A stretch of DNA of 64,000 bases, taken from positions 9,486-73,485 of the forward strand of contig NZ_CAJUHF010000014.1 in NCBI RefSeq assembly GCF_910585845.1, given 5' to 3'. The DNA comes from an uncultured Bacteroides sp. Lineage in GTDB: Bacteria; Bacteroidota; Bacteroidia; Bacteroidales; Bacteroidaceae. A model generated the notes under the pieces. It had not been told where the DNA came from. It made no database searches and saw only the letters and a list, made by a program, of their open reading frames with translations. Of this stretch, positions 16,015-26,476 are shown one piece after another; position 1 is the first letter of the stretch; each line of letters begins with the position of its first letter. The translations under genes were made by a program, and so were the position numbers.

Positions 16015-18381
16015 TTATTTCACTTCAAACTTTCCTTGCAGCCGGATATCCTGTGAGGAACTTCCCACCATCACAGTAAACATTCCCGGTTCTACCACAA
16101 AATGATTGTCTTTATTCCATAGGCCCAATTCCTGCGGGGTAAGAGTGAAATCAACCGTTTTTTCTTCTCCCGGTTCCAGATGTACGCGTTCGAAGCCACG
16201 CAACACTTTCACATACGTAGTCACGGAGCTTACTTCGTCGTGTAAATACAGTTGAACCACTTCATCACCTGCCACCTTACCGGTGTTCTTTACTTTGCAG
16301 TTCAGTTTCACAGAACCTTGCACGCCAATCACCGGATTATCTATCTTCAAGTCGCTTAAGCAAAAGTGGTATAACTCAAGCCATAGCCAAAAGGATACAG
16401 GGTTCCTGTCACACGGACACGACCCTTAGAGTCAGATCCCGGTTTGAAAGGGAAGGCAAAGGGAATCTGTCTCACCGAACGAGGGAAAGTCACGGCAAGC
16501 TTTCCACCCGGATTATAATCGCCGAAAAGAACCTTTGCCACTGCATCGCCCATAAATTCACCTGGGAACCAGGCATGCACAATACCCGGAATGTAACGTT
16601 CGGCCCAATTGATCGTAGCCGCACGTCCATCCACCATCACCAGGACAACGGGCTTCCCTGTGGCATAGACAGCCTGCAACAATTTCTCCTGCCTGCCGCA
16701 CAGGTCCAGACTAGTACGGGAATACTCCTCGCGCACTGTCTTCTCGTTACCTCCCAACACCAGAATGGCCACATCCGATTCCTTGGCCAAGGCAACCGCC
16801 TCATCTATCATTGCCTGTTCGTCCTTGTCCAAAGGCACGTCGTAGAGTTCGCTTTCCGGGAAGTACTTGTCTATAATGTCAGCTCCTTTTGCATAGCGCA
16901 CATCCGCATCGGGCAGGTACTCCTTGATGCCCTGATAGACCGTCTTGATCGGAGCGTGGGCAGGACCATAACGGCAAATCAGATTATCCACCTCGGCCGC
17001 ATTCGGACCTATTACGGCTATCCGCTTCGTATTCTTGGAAAGCGGCAAGATGTTATTCTCATTCTTCAGCAAGACGATAGACTCTAACGCTGCTTTCATG
17101 GATACCGCCTGATGCTCCTGGCTGTGCACCACCTTTTCCGGCTTCTTCGCATCGCCTTTATAGGGATTATCGAACAAGCCCATCATGAACTTGACACGCA
17201 ATACATCCGCTACACGGCTGTTGATGGTTTGTTCGGAAACCTTTCCTTCGTTGATTGCCTGGCGAAGCGGAAGAATAAACTTTTCAGGCAAGGTAAAGTG
17301 AGTACGTACGTTCAATCCAGCATTCACCACTTGTGCGGCACCGTCCACTGCATCCTCCGTCACACGATGTTTGGAATAGAGGAACTCCACAGCTTCACTA
17401 TCCGAAACCACATATCCTTTGAATCCCCACTCGTGACAAAGGATCTCCGTCAGGAAATGATAGCTTCCGGTTATCGGCTCGCCATCATAATCATTGTACG
17501 AACTCATGACGCCCAAAGCCCCTGCTTCGCAGAAGGCTTTGCGAAAAGTTTCCAGATAGAGTGTCCTCATCTCACGCGGTGCGACATGGGGATCGGTGCG
17601 GGTACCGGCATCACGCCCTCCCACCGGGATACTATAGACTGCAAAATGTTTGGGAGTGGCAACAAGCCCTTCTGCCTGTAGCCCCTTGATCATCTGCTTG
17701 CCCAGCTCTCCCACCAGGAAAGGATCTTCACCGTAGCACTCCACTACGCGCCCCCAACGGGGATCTTGCGCTATGTCCAAGATCGGAGAATAGATGTTGG
17801 TATAACCCAACGCTTTCGCCTCTTCGGCAGTGACCTTTGCTATTTCGCTGATCAGATTCTTATCCCAGGTAGCTCCCTGTCCGCACTGTGCAGGAAACAT
17901 CGTAGCCCGATCATGGCAAAGCCCTCGGATACCCTCGTTCGTAAAGTCGACCGGTATGCCCAGGCGGGTCTGTTCGACAAACCAGCGCTGAATAGTCTGT
18001 CGGTTCTCTACGCTGTTCACGTAAGGATAAGACAAGGAAGAACCGAATTTGCCCAAACCGTTTGCCTGCTCGTCTATATTCGCGATACCATCTTTCCAAA
18101 TTTCATTCTTCCATTGTGCGGTAGGCAGGGAATCTTTCAGTACACGCCCCGAACCATACAATGTAGCCATCTGACAAGTCTTCTCTTCCATGGTCATCTG
18201 CGACAACAGGTCTTGCACTCTTGCCTCCAAAGGTGCCGAAGGGTCTTCGTAGACGTCCATCACCCCGTTCTTATTAAAGTCTATCCAGCCTTTCTTATAT
18301 ATGTCGGACGTTTTTTTCTGCATACGCACCGGCACTCAGGAGCACAGCGATACACAATGCGATTCTTTTTCTCATAATCAT
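16015..18381 (-). pseudogene. GH3 beta-glucosidase-type gene with two frameshifts
   Basis: Three reading frames together make one glycoside hydrolase family 3 protein of about 780 residues. Frame 1 (from ATG 18381 or 18375) is a signal peptide, MRKRIALCIAVLLSAGAYA. It shifts at a run of seven A on the coding strand (18311-18317); six A would restore AYAEKTSDIYKKGW. Frame 2 holds the catalytic (beta/alpha)8 and alpha/beta domains with the nucleophile Asp in GYVVSDSEAVEF, ending YPFGYGLSYTTFA then TAA at 16356. Frame 3 (to 16015) is the fibronectin-III-like C-terminal domain (VVQLYLHDEVSSV...). One missing base at about 16357 would give TTFAYSDLKIDNP. It is the last gene of PUL1. Real decay, strain variation or sequence error are all possible; the homopolymer site could also be phase-variable. 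Confidence 0.85.
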
Positions 18382-18605
18382 TTCTATTTTTCCATTTCCA
18401 ATGTAAGTTTACTACCTTTTTCCTGATCGGAATGAGAGAATTTAGGTTCCCGTAATTCTTCACCGTTCAGTTTCATGAAGCAAATATAGAAATTTTCCGC
18501 ACTGTTATTCTTTGTATGAATATAAAATTCTTTCCGTTGATTAAATGAGTAGAATACCGGATAGATATTAAAGCTACCTATCGTTTATACCTCCTATAAC
18601 ACCTA

Positions 18606-20176
18606 TTAAAGTAAAACAATCTGTTCTTGGTCTATTCCATAATCTTCCGGTCCATAACATCTGTCTTTAGAAGGAGTCGATAAAAAATAACTACTTCCCA
18701 ACACATCACCGACAACAGGAGAAAGCATCCCATGACAGGTTCTCAACAAGAGAATGCAATATTCCCCCTTAATCACATAACCTATCTGAAAAGATGACTG
18801 ATCCTCTCCCTTAATCATCTTGCTGTTTATTTCCGGTTCGGAGCCTGCAAATGACAAATCCAGTTCCAGTATACAATCCTTTGCCAAATCCAACCTTAAC
18901 AGATTCGATATGGAGAAGCCAGTACAGCTCCCAAGACATGCCATTGAGAACTATCCATACTCTGTGAATCTGCCATGTCCTGCTTCGGCACCAACAATAC
19001 ATCTCCCTTTTTCCCCTTCATACGTTGCATCAAGGAAAAATCGAAAGGACTCAGCAAGTGAGCATTGCGCGCGCCACAGTTCATAAACGAGAAATCCCCC
19101 TCCACATCTTTCCGTATGGCTTCGGGACTGACATCAAATATTCTATAGCCTTGCTTTGCGACTTCTATGATGCAGCCTGACATCTTCACTTGAAAGGGAG
19201 TCGTCGCTTCATGATCCCGATAAAGGAAAGAAGTCCCAAAATTCGGTAAATAGGAATAGAAGATATTCTTGTCCAATATCAGCGTAGGATTCTTGTCGGC
19301 GGCAACGACAATACCACGGTCCACCGTGTCGTAATACACCTCGTTGAAAATAAAAAAGCCATCTGCCTCTACCCGTATGCCTTCCGTAGAGCGAAAACCG
19401 TTTACTCCCAAGTCCAGACCACCGGTAGTATGCATGGAAAGGATGTGTAGATTGTTCAAGATATGTCCTGCCGACTTTGTTACAAGCCCATACTTCGTAC
19501 TATATATAAAGGTATTGGAAATCTTGCAATCACAGCAGGCTGCATCAATATAGATACCATACACCTCTTCGTTGGACGAAATGCCCTGTATGGTCACATT
19601 GTCTATCTTGGTGTCACTGCTACCGGTTCCTCTGAAATCATCCGTAACACTGATACGGATATGCGTATTGCGCCCCTTAAACAAACTGATGCTTTTCAGG
19701 GAAACCAGCTGTTTCAATCCGTTGACCATGATTCCGTTCTCCACATTATAGCAGTCGAACATCCCTCCCTCAATATAAGAGAAACGACGATGGGTAACAT
19801 CAGGCGTCGACATCTCCGAATAGCCGATCTTCAGCAATGCTTCCAGAGGCAAATCGGTCTTTATCAATGCATTCTTGTCAAAAACAATATTTACATTCTT
19901 CGTATAGTCATAGGGCAAGACGATAGGTTCCGACAGGTTATAAGTACCGGCAGGAAAATACAACGTCTTCCCATAACTTTTCACGACAAGCTCATTCAGT
20001 TCAGTGCCTATCACAGAACCGTCGTTCCGAACACCATGCCTAATGACAGAAACGATGTCATCGCCCTGTTTCACACGCTTCTCTGCCCGAAGGGGCTGGA
20101 GAAAACAAAAGCATACCCAAAAACTACAAAGAATGATCCAACTATATTTCTTTTCTTTCATTGTCCTGTTCGTCAA
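18606..20176 (-). pseudogene. Beta-helix (pectate-lyase/GH28-like) protein with one frameshift
   Basis: The first part (426 codons, signal peptide about 8-31) is a right-handed beta-helix protein. It opens VRNDGSVIGTELNELV...GKTLYFPAGTYNLSEPI, typical of Pectate_lyase_3 or GH28-related proteins. It stops at 18896 just after ASPYRIC. A second frame continues with LLRLDLAKDCILELDLSFAG down to 18606. One missing base near 18903-18905 would join SPYR to LLRLDL, giving about 520 residues. No catalytic residues can be assigned with confidence. It lies in PUL1, 15 bases after the phosphodiester glycosidase gene. The gap 18382-18605 before the GH3 remnant shows no gene. Confidence 0.75.
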
Positions 20177-20191
20177 ATAGTACTACTATAC

Positions 20192-21163
20192 TTATTTTCG
20201 CATCACCAGAAAATGGGTAGAAACTTTTCGCTCTCCACGATGGTCAAAGGTTCCGTTATCGGTAGGATAATTCACGACATTCGTAACGCTATCCCCTCTT
20301 CCTTTGACATACATGGTCGTGGAACCTCCGCCATCCATATTCAACGCATATTGCGGACGGAAGTATTTCATGATAAAGCCGGTCAACTCTTTGGCGTTCA
20401 TGCCTTCCGCCTGACCGAATCGGCGCCCGTCGACAGTAATGAGCAACAAATCTCGATCTTCCGTCAAAGCAATGGCGGTACGGGGATGTCTGACTCCCTG
20501 ATGGCGGTTCTTATCTTCATAATCCAGTTCGTTCAGTAGTTCCGGAGTATATGCGGCATCCACAAAAGAGGCACCGCAAGGCACGTAATTATCAACCAAC
20601 ATTGGGGCACTGGCTATAAGATTCCGATGTATATCCGCCTTATAACATGCAATGGCGTCCGCTCCGTCTTTACCGGCAAACCATATTCCGATGTCTTCAT
20701 TGTTGCTCCAACAGACAGCACCCTCATGCTTCCAGAAACGGAGATGGTCAGGAGCCAATGTCACCTCCGAAAACACAGCATTGTCCACCTTCAAGTAGAT
20801 GGCTTCCTGCTCATACCCTGCATTCATTCCGGCTATGGCCCCGGCGGACTTGGCAAGTTCGGACAATGTAGAACACTCCGGAACATAGCGCAAGGCAAGC
20901 GTATAGTCAGGATTTGTCAAATCAAGTTCCAATACATTCACGATCTGGCAGGCATCTGATACTTCATCTTTTGCCTCAAAATTGTAGTAAATGATTCCGT
21001 TGGCAATCGTGTCCGTTGTCCAGTTTGTCTGATCAAGCAATGTAGGTACCTTGACAACTGGATTGCCCAATGATGTCTTTTCTTTGTTTTCGGTAACGGA
21101 ACAACTACTACATAGCATAGCCACTGACAACAGCAGCGCAATGAAAAAAGTTATCATCTTCAT
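20192..21163 (-). CDS. Phosphodiester glycosidase (NAGPA/DUF2233) lipoprotein
   Basis: The 323-residue protein has a lipoprotein signal (LLSVAMLCSSCS, Cys near 21) and the phosphodiester glycosidase domain of the NAGPA family. Hallmarks are IAGMNAGYE, RHPRTAIALTEDRDLLLITVDGR, and ALNMDGGGSTTMYV near the end. The founding member removes GlcNAc from GlcNAc-1-phosphodiester-mannose; bacterial members are thought to cleave glycosyl-phosphodiester bonds. Here it is likely on the cell surface or in the periplasm and belongs to PUL1, together with a glycerophosphodiesterase. It lies 27 bases after the GH3 gene. The exact linkage is unknown. Confidence 0.85.
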   Translation of the reverse strand: MKMITFFIALLLSVAMLCSSCSVTENKEKTSLGNPVVKVPTLLDQTNWTTDTIANGIIYYNFEAKDEVSDACQIVNVLELDLTNPDYTLALRYVPECSTLSELAKSAGAIAGMNAGYEQEAIYLKVDNAVFSEVTLAPDHLRFWKHEGAVCWSNNEDIGIWFAGKDGADAIACYKADIHRNLIASAPMLVDNYVPCGASFVDAAYTPELLNELDYEDKNRHQGVRHPRTAIALTEDRDLLLITVDGRRFGQAEGMNAKELTGFIMKYFRPQYALNMDGGGSTTMYVKGRGDSVTNVVNYPTDNGTFDHRGERKVSTHFLVMRK

Positions 21164-21190
21164 ATAAACATAATCTTCAAATTAAAAAAA

Positions 21191-23467
21191 CTATTCTGCT
21201 TTGAACGTCCCCATCTGCACATCACGGCTGTTAGGACCGACCATCACTTGAAACTCACCCGGATCATACCCGTATTGCAAATCCGAATGGTAGTATTTCA
21301 AATCCTCTTCTGTCAAGGTAAACACTACTTCCTGCTTTTCCCCTTTCTTCAAGAAGAGGCGCCGGAAGGCTTTCAGTTCCTTGACAGGACGTGCCACTTC
21401 CGCCATCACGTCATGCAGATAGAGTTGCACGATCTCCGTACCATCATAAGCACCGGAGTTGGTGACCTCTACAGCTACCGTCAACTCCCCGTTTTTAGGA
21501 AGACATTCCGAACTAATCCGTATGTCGCCATACTCAAACGTTGTATAACTCAACCCAAAGCCGAAGGGATAGAGCGGTTCGTTGCTTTGGTCTATGTAGT
21601 TGCTCTGGTAACGGTTGAATACTCCATCTTGTGGGTCAGGACGGCTGGCACTCAAATGGTTATAGTACAAAGGCATCTGTCCTACGGCACGGGGGAAACT
21701 GGTCGTCAGCTTTCCGGAAGGCACGACCTTTCCAAACAGGGCGTCAGCAATGGCATCACCCGCCTCGCTGCCTGCAAACCAGACATTCAGTATGGCAGGA
21801 ACGTGCGCCGTTTCCCAATTCAGTACCAACGGACGTCCCGTAAACAGCAACAGTACGACCGGTTTTCCCGTCTTCACCAGTTCTTTCAGTAATGCTTGCT
21901 GTGCATCCGGCAGTTCCAGTTCCGTACGCGAAGCCGACTCACCCGACATATCCGCACATTCACCCAACGCAGCCACTATCACATCGGCACGGGCAGCCAC
22001 TTGCAGCGCTTCCCTCAGCAGCCTTTCGTTGTCACCACGTTCCAAAGGACGGAAGCCGACAGCACCTTTCTCCGTAGCCTCATCATAATAGATGTTGCTG
22101 CCTTTGGCATGAAGAAGCTCTCCCCTGCCCTCCATCGCGTCACGCATTCCGTCGAGCAAGGAACGGTGGTTGGAAGGCGTACAAGTCAGGCTCCACATGC
22201 CGCACATGTTGTTACGGGCATCTGCCATCGGTCCTATGAGGGCAATCTTCTTGCTATCCGTAGAGAGGGGAAGAAGGTTTCCTTCGTTCTTCATCAGCAC
22301 AAAGGTCTCGGAAGCCACCTCGCGCGCCTCCTTGCGGTGTTCGGGCGTGAAGATTTCCTTGGCTGCACGTGTCGTGTCGCAATATTTGTAAGGATCGTCA
22401 AAAAGTCCCATCTTATATTTGGTCTCAAGTACCCTGCGACAGGCACGGTCTATATCGGCCTCTGTAATAAGTCCTTCCTCCAATGCCGATTCCAAAGTAT
22501 CCAGAAAACCGGCAGTAACCATATCCATGTCCGTTCCCGCCTTCAGTGCAAGCACGGAAGCCTCCTTCTTGTCTGCCACACCGTAAGTCTTCATCTCACC
22601 GATGGAATAATAGTCAGTAACCACCATGCCACCAAATCCCCACTCCTTGCGCAGCAGATCGGTCAACAGCCACTTGTTGGCAGTAGCCGGAATGCCATCT
22701 ACCAGGTTGAATGAACTCATCACGCTTCCCACGCCTGCCTCAACGGCAGCCTTATAGGGAGCCAGGTAGTAGTTGTACATGGTCAGCCGGCTCATGTCCA
22801 CTGTGTTATAGTCACGTCCTGCCTCAGAGGCGCCATACAGTGCAAAGTGCTTGACGCAGGCAAGTATTTCGTTATTTGCCTTCATGGCATCGCCTTGGTA
22901 GCCATGCACGTATGCCTTGGTCATTAAAGCACCCAGATAGGGGTCTTCCCCATTGCCCTCGGCAATACGTCCCCAACGGGCATCCCGACAAATGTCCACC
23001 ATCGGACTGAAATTCCAGCAGATTCCATCGGCACTCGCCTCGGTAGCTGCCACACGCGCCATCCGCCGGATGGCAACCGTATCCCAGCTGCACGACATGG
23101 CAAGCGGTATGGGGAATATGGTCTCGTACCCATGTATGACATCAGCTCCTACAATCAAGGGAATCTTCAAGCAGGTCTCTTCTACGGCAATGCGTTGCAT
23201 TTCTCTGATTTTCTGTATTCCCTTCACATTGAAGAAGCCTGTAATTTCCTGTTTCCGTATCATCTCGGACAGTTCACCGTTCATCACCGTACCCGTCACT
23301 AAGTCTCCTCCGGAAGGCAGGTTCAGCTGACCCAGTTTCTCCCGAACCGTCATACGATCCATCAGTCCGGTGACGAAACGGTCCATCTCTCTATTGTCAT
23401 TCCCTGCAGAAGAACAGCCTTGCAGAAGGCACACAAGCAGTATAACTACACAATATTTTACTTTCAT
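21191..23467 (-). CDS. GH3 beta-glucosidase-type lipoprotein
   Basis: The 758-residue protein carries a lipoprotein signal (VCLLQGCSSAGN). It has the complete GH3 layout: a (beta/alpha)8 domain (about 35-370) with nucleophile Asp285 in GGMVVTDYYSIGEM, an alpha/beta sandwich (about 400-620), and a C-terminal fibronectin-III-like domain (YDGTEIVQLYLHDVMAEVARP). GH3 enzymes release terminal beta-linked glucose, xylose or related sugars; specificity is not readable from sequence. The stop is TAG, showing that this codon normally terminates here. It lies 11 bases downstream of the GH36 gene, in PUL1. Confidence 0.93.
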   Translation of the reverse strand: MKVKYCVVILLVCLLQGCSSAGNDNREMDRFVTGLMDRMTVREKLGQLNLPSGGDLVTGTVMNGELSEMIRKQEITGFFNVKGIQKIREMQRIAVEETCLKIPLIVGADVIHGYETIFPIPLAMSCSWDTVAIRRMARVAATEASADGICWNFSPMVDICRDARWGRIAEGNGEDPYLGALMTKAYVHGYQGDAMKANNEILACVKHFALYGASEAGRDYNTVDMSRLTMYNYYLAPYKAAVEAGVGSVMSSFNLVDGIPATANKWLLTDLLRKEWGFGGMVVTDYYSIGEMKTYGVADKKEASVLALKAGTDMDMVTAGFLDTLESALEEGLITEADIDRACRRVLETKYKMGLFDDPYKYCDTTRAAKEIFTPEHRKEAREVASETFVLMKNEGNLLPLSTDSKKIALIGPMADARNNMCGMWSLTCTPSNHRSLLDGMRDAMEGRGELLHAKGSNIYYDEATEKGAVGFRPLERGDNERLLREALQVAARADVIVAALGECADMSGESASRTELELPDAQQALLKELVKTGKPVVLLLFTGRPLVLNWETAHVPAILNVWFAGSEAGDAIADALFGKVVPSGKLTTSFPRAVGQMPLYYNHLSASRPDPQDGVFNRYQSNYIDQSNEPLYPFGFGLSYTTFEYGDIRISSECLPKNGELTVAVEVTNSGAYDGTEIVQLYLHDVMAEVARPVKELKAFRRLFLKKGEKQEVVFTLTEEDLKYYHSDLQYGYDPGEFQVMVGPNSRDVQMGTFKAE

Positions 23468-23478
23468 ATTTCTAAATT

Positions 23479-25695
23479 TTAAGGTTTCACCTCTTCTAAA
23501 TACAATATCCGACTGGCATAATCATTCATTTTATCGGCATCCACCCGATGTTCCGCAGGAATCTCCAGCCCGTGGCTCATCAGGAAAGAACCGCTCAGCA
23601 CCTTTCCTTCAAAGGAGAGAGGAACATTGTCTATGCGATTCAACTCACGAATGCGATATTGCTTTCCGGCATCCAATCCTGCCATCCTGACACGCGGCAA
23701 TTGCCGGTTGACAAACTGTTCCAGCTTCCACCAGTAGAAGACCGCTTTCGACTTATCCTCACTGGCATACAACAGCGAAGCCACTCCCTGGCCGTCATAG
23801 GGCGACAGCAACCGATAGAGTTCACCGAACTGCACCACCGGACGGATCTCTTTGTAAGCGGCAATCGCCTTGCGGCAAAGTTCCTTCTCTTCGTCCGACA
23901 TATTCCGGGGCTGTATCTCCATGCCGAGCCTTCCGCTCATGGCCACATCGATACGATATTTCAGCGGCACACTACGATGGGTCTGATGGTTGGGCGCGGC
24001 ACTGATATGCGCTCCCATAGCAATGGCAGGGAAGAAGTAAGAAGTCCCCCACTGGATATACACACGCTGCAGGGCATCTGTGTTGTCGCTGGTCCAGAAC
24101 TCATCGAAGTAAGGCAAATAGCCGTAATTGACGCGGCCGCCTCCACTAGCACATGCCTGAATCGTCACGTCAGGATATTTGTCGCGGATGCGTCGGCACA
24201 CCTCTTCGAATCCCCGATGGTAGAGAATGCTCAAATGGCTCTGTTCGTCCTTGCCCAAATGGACAGAACCGTGATTCAGCACCGGCATATTGGCATCCCA
24301 TTTGATATATTCTATCGCCGGATAACGGGTCAGCAAGGTATCTACCGTATAGAAAATGAAATCCTGCACGGCGGGATTAGTCAGGTCGAGCACCGCCTGC
24401 GTACCGCCACGTGCTGTGATAAAGTCCTGTCTGGGCACCTTCATCACCCAGTCGGGATGCTTCTCATACAGTTCGCTGCGTGTATTCGTCATTTCGGGTT
24501 CAATCCAGATACCAAAGCCGATATGGTGCTTGGCGGCATCTCGCAGCAATCCGGCAATACCGTCAGGCAGTTTCTTTGGATTCACCACCCAGTCGCCCAG
24601 TCCGGCGTTGTCTATGTCGCGCGGATGCTTGTCGCCAAACCATCCGTCATCCATCACGAAAAGTTCGCCGCCCATCGAGGCGATGTCCGCCATCATCTGC
24701 TCCATGTCTTTTTGGTTGATATCGAAGTAGACGCCTTCCCAACTGTTCAGCAATATCTTGCGAAGTTTGTTGCCATTTGCCAACTTGTAGTTCCGTCCCC
24801 ATTTATGAAAATTGCGGCTGGCACCGCCCAATCCCTCTTCCGAATAGGTCAATGCCAACGGGGGAGTACAGAATACTTCGCCCTTTTTCAGCTTGTAGGA
24901 AGCACATTCCTCATCTATACCGGCATAGAAGTGGTGAAAATCGCCATCGTCCGTATTGATTTTCAGCTTATAGTCGCCGGTATAGCAGAGAGCGGCACCG
25001 ATGGTACGTCCATTGTTCTCCTGAGGTTTCCCGTCCAGCGAGAACATGACTTCGGCATGGGCTGTATGCGAATTACGCACCCCGTCGGTATTCTTTATCA
25101 ACCGGATGCCGGGCTTCAAGGGCTCTTGAAGCAATCGTGCCTCGTTTCCCCAACCGCCATAGAGACTGGAGAGCCATACATCGCCCCTGCGGAGAGGGAG
25201 ATAGGACGAAGCAAATTGCAGCAACATTACCGGAGCCTTCTCCGTATGACTGAGTTCAGTCCACGTTTCAATCACATCCACCTCCCGATACGCCTTGTAG
25301 CAGAGATTGACATAGAAAGGATAAACACGGTCCTTCAGTTTCACCTGGGTGAGCACGGCATCCTGTTCTTGCCGCACCTCCACCTCCTGTACATGAAGCC
25401 GGGTGGCTATCACTCCATCGGCATGCTTGACCCGAAGAGCCGGCTCACCGGGCCATCCGATTCCGTAAGAAGGGTAAGCGACATGATGGCAGGTGCTTGC
25501 CACGTCCATCTGCAGCAAATCAGCAGCCGACAACTTGTTACCGTAATACAAATACTTCAACTCGCCACCCACCGGAGCATCCAGCACCAAAGAGAAGGAA
25601 GGGGTGGACACCACCACCTGCCCGGCCGTGGCGGGCAATGCGGCAAGCAACAGCCCTAACAGGCAGAGCCACAATATATTTTTCAAATTCTTCAT
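23479..25695 (-). CDS. GH36 alpha-galactosidase
   Basis: The protein (738 residues from the ATG at 25695) starts with a signal peptide, MKNLKNILWLCLLGLLLA; an upstream in-frame ATG at 25725 would place ten residues before it and is less likely. The GH36/clan GH-D barrel shows the nucleophile Asp467 in EYIKWDANM and the acid/base Asp537 in WTSDNTDALQR, after CASGGGRVNYGYL. An N-terminal beta-supersandwich and a C-terminal beta domain flank the barrel. Expected action is removal of terminal alpha-galactose. It belongs to PUL1. Confidence 0.93.
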   Translation of the reverse strand: MKNLKNILWLCLLGLLLAALPATAGQVVVSTPSFSLVLDAPVGGELKYLYYGNKLSAADLLQMDVASTCHHVAYPSYGIGWPGEPALRVKHADGVIATRLHVQEVEVRQEQDAVLTQVKLKDRVYPFYVNLCYKAYREVDVIETWTELSHTEKAPVMLLQFASSYLPLRRGDVWLSSLYGGWGNEARLLQEPLKPGIRLIKNTDGVRNSHTAHAEVMFSLDGKPQENNGRTIGAALCYTGDYKLKINTDDGDFHHFYAGIDEECASYKLKKGEVFCTPPLALTYSEEGLGGASRNFHKWGRNYKLANGNKLRKILLNSWEGVYFDINQKDMEQMMADIASMGGELFVMDDGWFGDKHPRDIDNAGLGDWVVNPKKLPDGIAGLLRDAAKHHIGFGIWIEPEMTNTRSELYEKHPDWVMKVPRQDFITARGGTQAVLDLTNPAVQDFIFYTVDTLLTRYPAIEYIKWDANMPVLNHGSVHLGKDEQSHLSILYHRGFEEVCRRIRDKYPDVTIQACASGGGRVNYGYLPYFDEFWTSDNTDALQRVYIQWGTSYFFPAIAMGAHISAAPNHQTHRSVPLKYRIDVAMSGRLGMEIQPRNMSDEEKELCRKAIAAYKEIRPVVQFGELYRLLSPYDGQGVASLLYASEDKSKAVFYWWKLEQFVNRQLPRVRMAGLDAGKQYRIRELNRIDNVPLSFEGKVLSGSFLMSHGLEIPAEHRVDADKMNDYASRILYLEEVKP

Positions 25696-25770
25696 CCTAA
25701 ATTCATATTTTAAAAGGGGAAACATCAGTTTAAAAAAGAGGAAACATCAGCTTTAAAAAGAGGAGCAACA

Positions 25771-26460
25771 TCAACGCAAGGTATCGAAAATCGCCTCGGC
25801 TATCTTTCTCATGCCCCAGTCGTCGGGATGGGCAATAATAAACTCTTTGGTCACGGTGTAGGGTTTCCCCTTCACATCATAGAGGGTATCGCCCACCTTG
25901 GGACGCGAATCGTACAAACGGTCTATCCAATCGAGCGGGATGAAGGAGATGTCGTAGGTACGGGCCGCCTGAATGAGGGCACGCTCTTTCTCGGCATCTT
26001 CCCAGAAACAGCCGGTAATGACTACCCTGCCTACCCGTTGTTTACAATAATCCACCAACCGAAGAATGCCCGTTCGGAATGCTTCCTTATCCTGTACATT
26101 CTCACCCAGACGAATTACAACCAAGTCCTTTCCACGCACGGCAGAGCCTATCAACGAGTCTATATCACACGTCAGATTACGCTCCCAGTAAGCGATGTTG
26201 AGCGGAGTGACCACTGTGCCGGGATGCGTTGTGCAAAGCAGTTTCTGCAACTGGTGGCAATAGTCGTTCTCCTCTTTCGAAGCTGCCATGCCCCACTCCG
26301 AGAACCATTCAATATCGGCCTTATATTCATGCCTTGTGATGGAGTTTCCCAAGCAAAGCACTTTCAGAGGAGCAGTGCCCGAATGGGATTTCCTATTGTT
26401 TCCTCCCGCAACCGGAAGAGAAATGACCGCCATGATGCAGGCGAGTAATAGATTTTTCAT
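25771..26460 (-). CDS. Secreted SGNH/GDSL-type hydrolase
   Basis: The protein (229 residues from the ATG at 26460, which gives the signal peptide MKNLLLACIMAVISLPVAGG) fits the SGNH hydrolase fold. LCLGNSITRHEY carries the block I Ser, VVIRLGENVQD is a block III-like segment with the Asn, and AHPDDWGM supplies the C-terminal Asp/His pair. Such enzymes in PULs are often carbohydrate esterases that remove acetyl or other acyl groups. An upstream ATG at 26487 would overlap the preceding gene and is not preferred. It lies 16 bases after the trehalase-like gene, in PUL1. Confidence 0.85.
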   Translation of the reverse strand: MKNLLLACIMAVISLPVAGGNNRKSHSGTAPLKVLCLGNSITRHEYKADIEWFSEWGMAASKEENDYCHQLQKLLCTTHPGTVVTPLNIAYWERNLTCDIDSLIGSAVRGKDLVVIRLGENVQDKEAFRTGILRLVDYCKQRVGRVVITGCFWEDAEKERALIQAARTYDISFIPLDWIDRLYDSRPKVGDTLYDVKGKPYTVTKEFIIAHPDDWGMRKIAEAIFDTLR

Positions 26461-26476
26461 ATACTTATTATAAAGA

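Noticed and set aside
23548..25659. 703-codon open frame opposite the GH36 gene, and similar long antisense frames (for example 2235-3182 opposite lpxD)
   Set aside because: They mirror real genes, have no recognisable domains, and arise from codon bias on the opposite strand.
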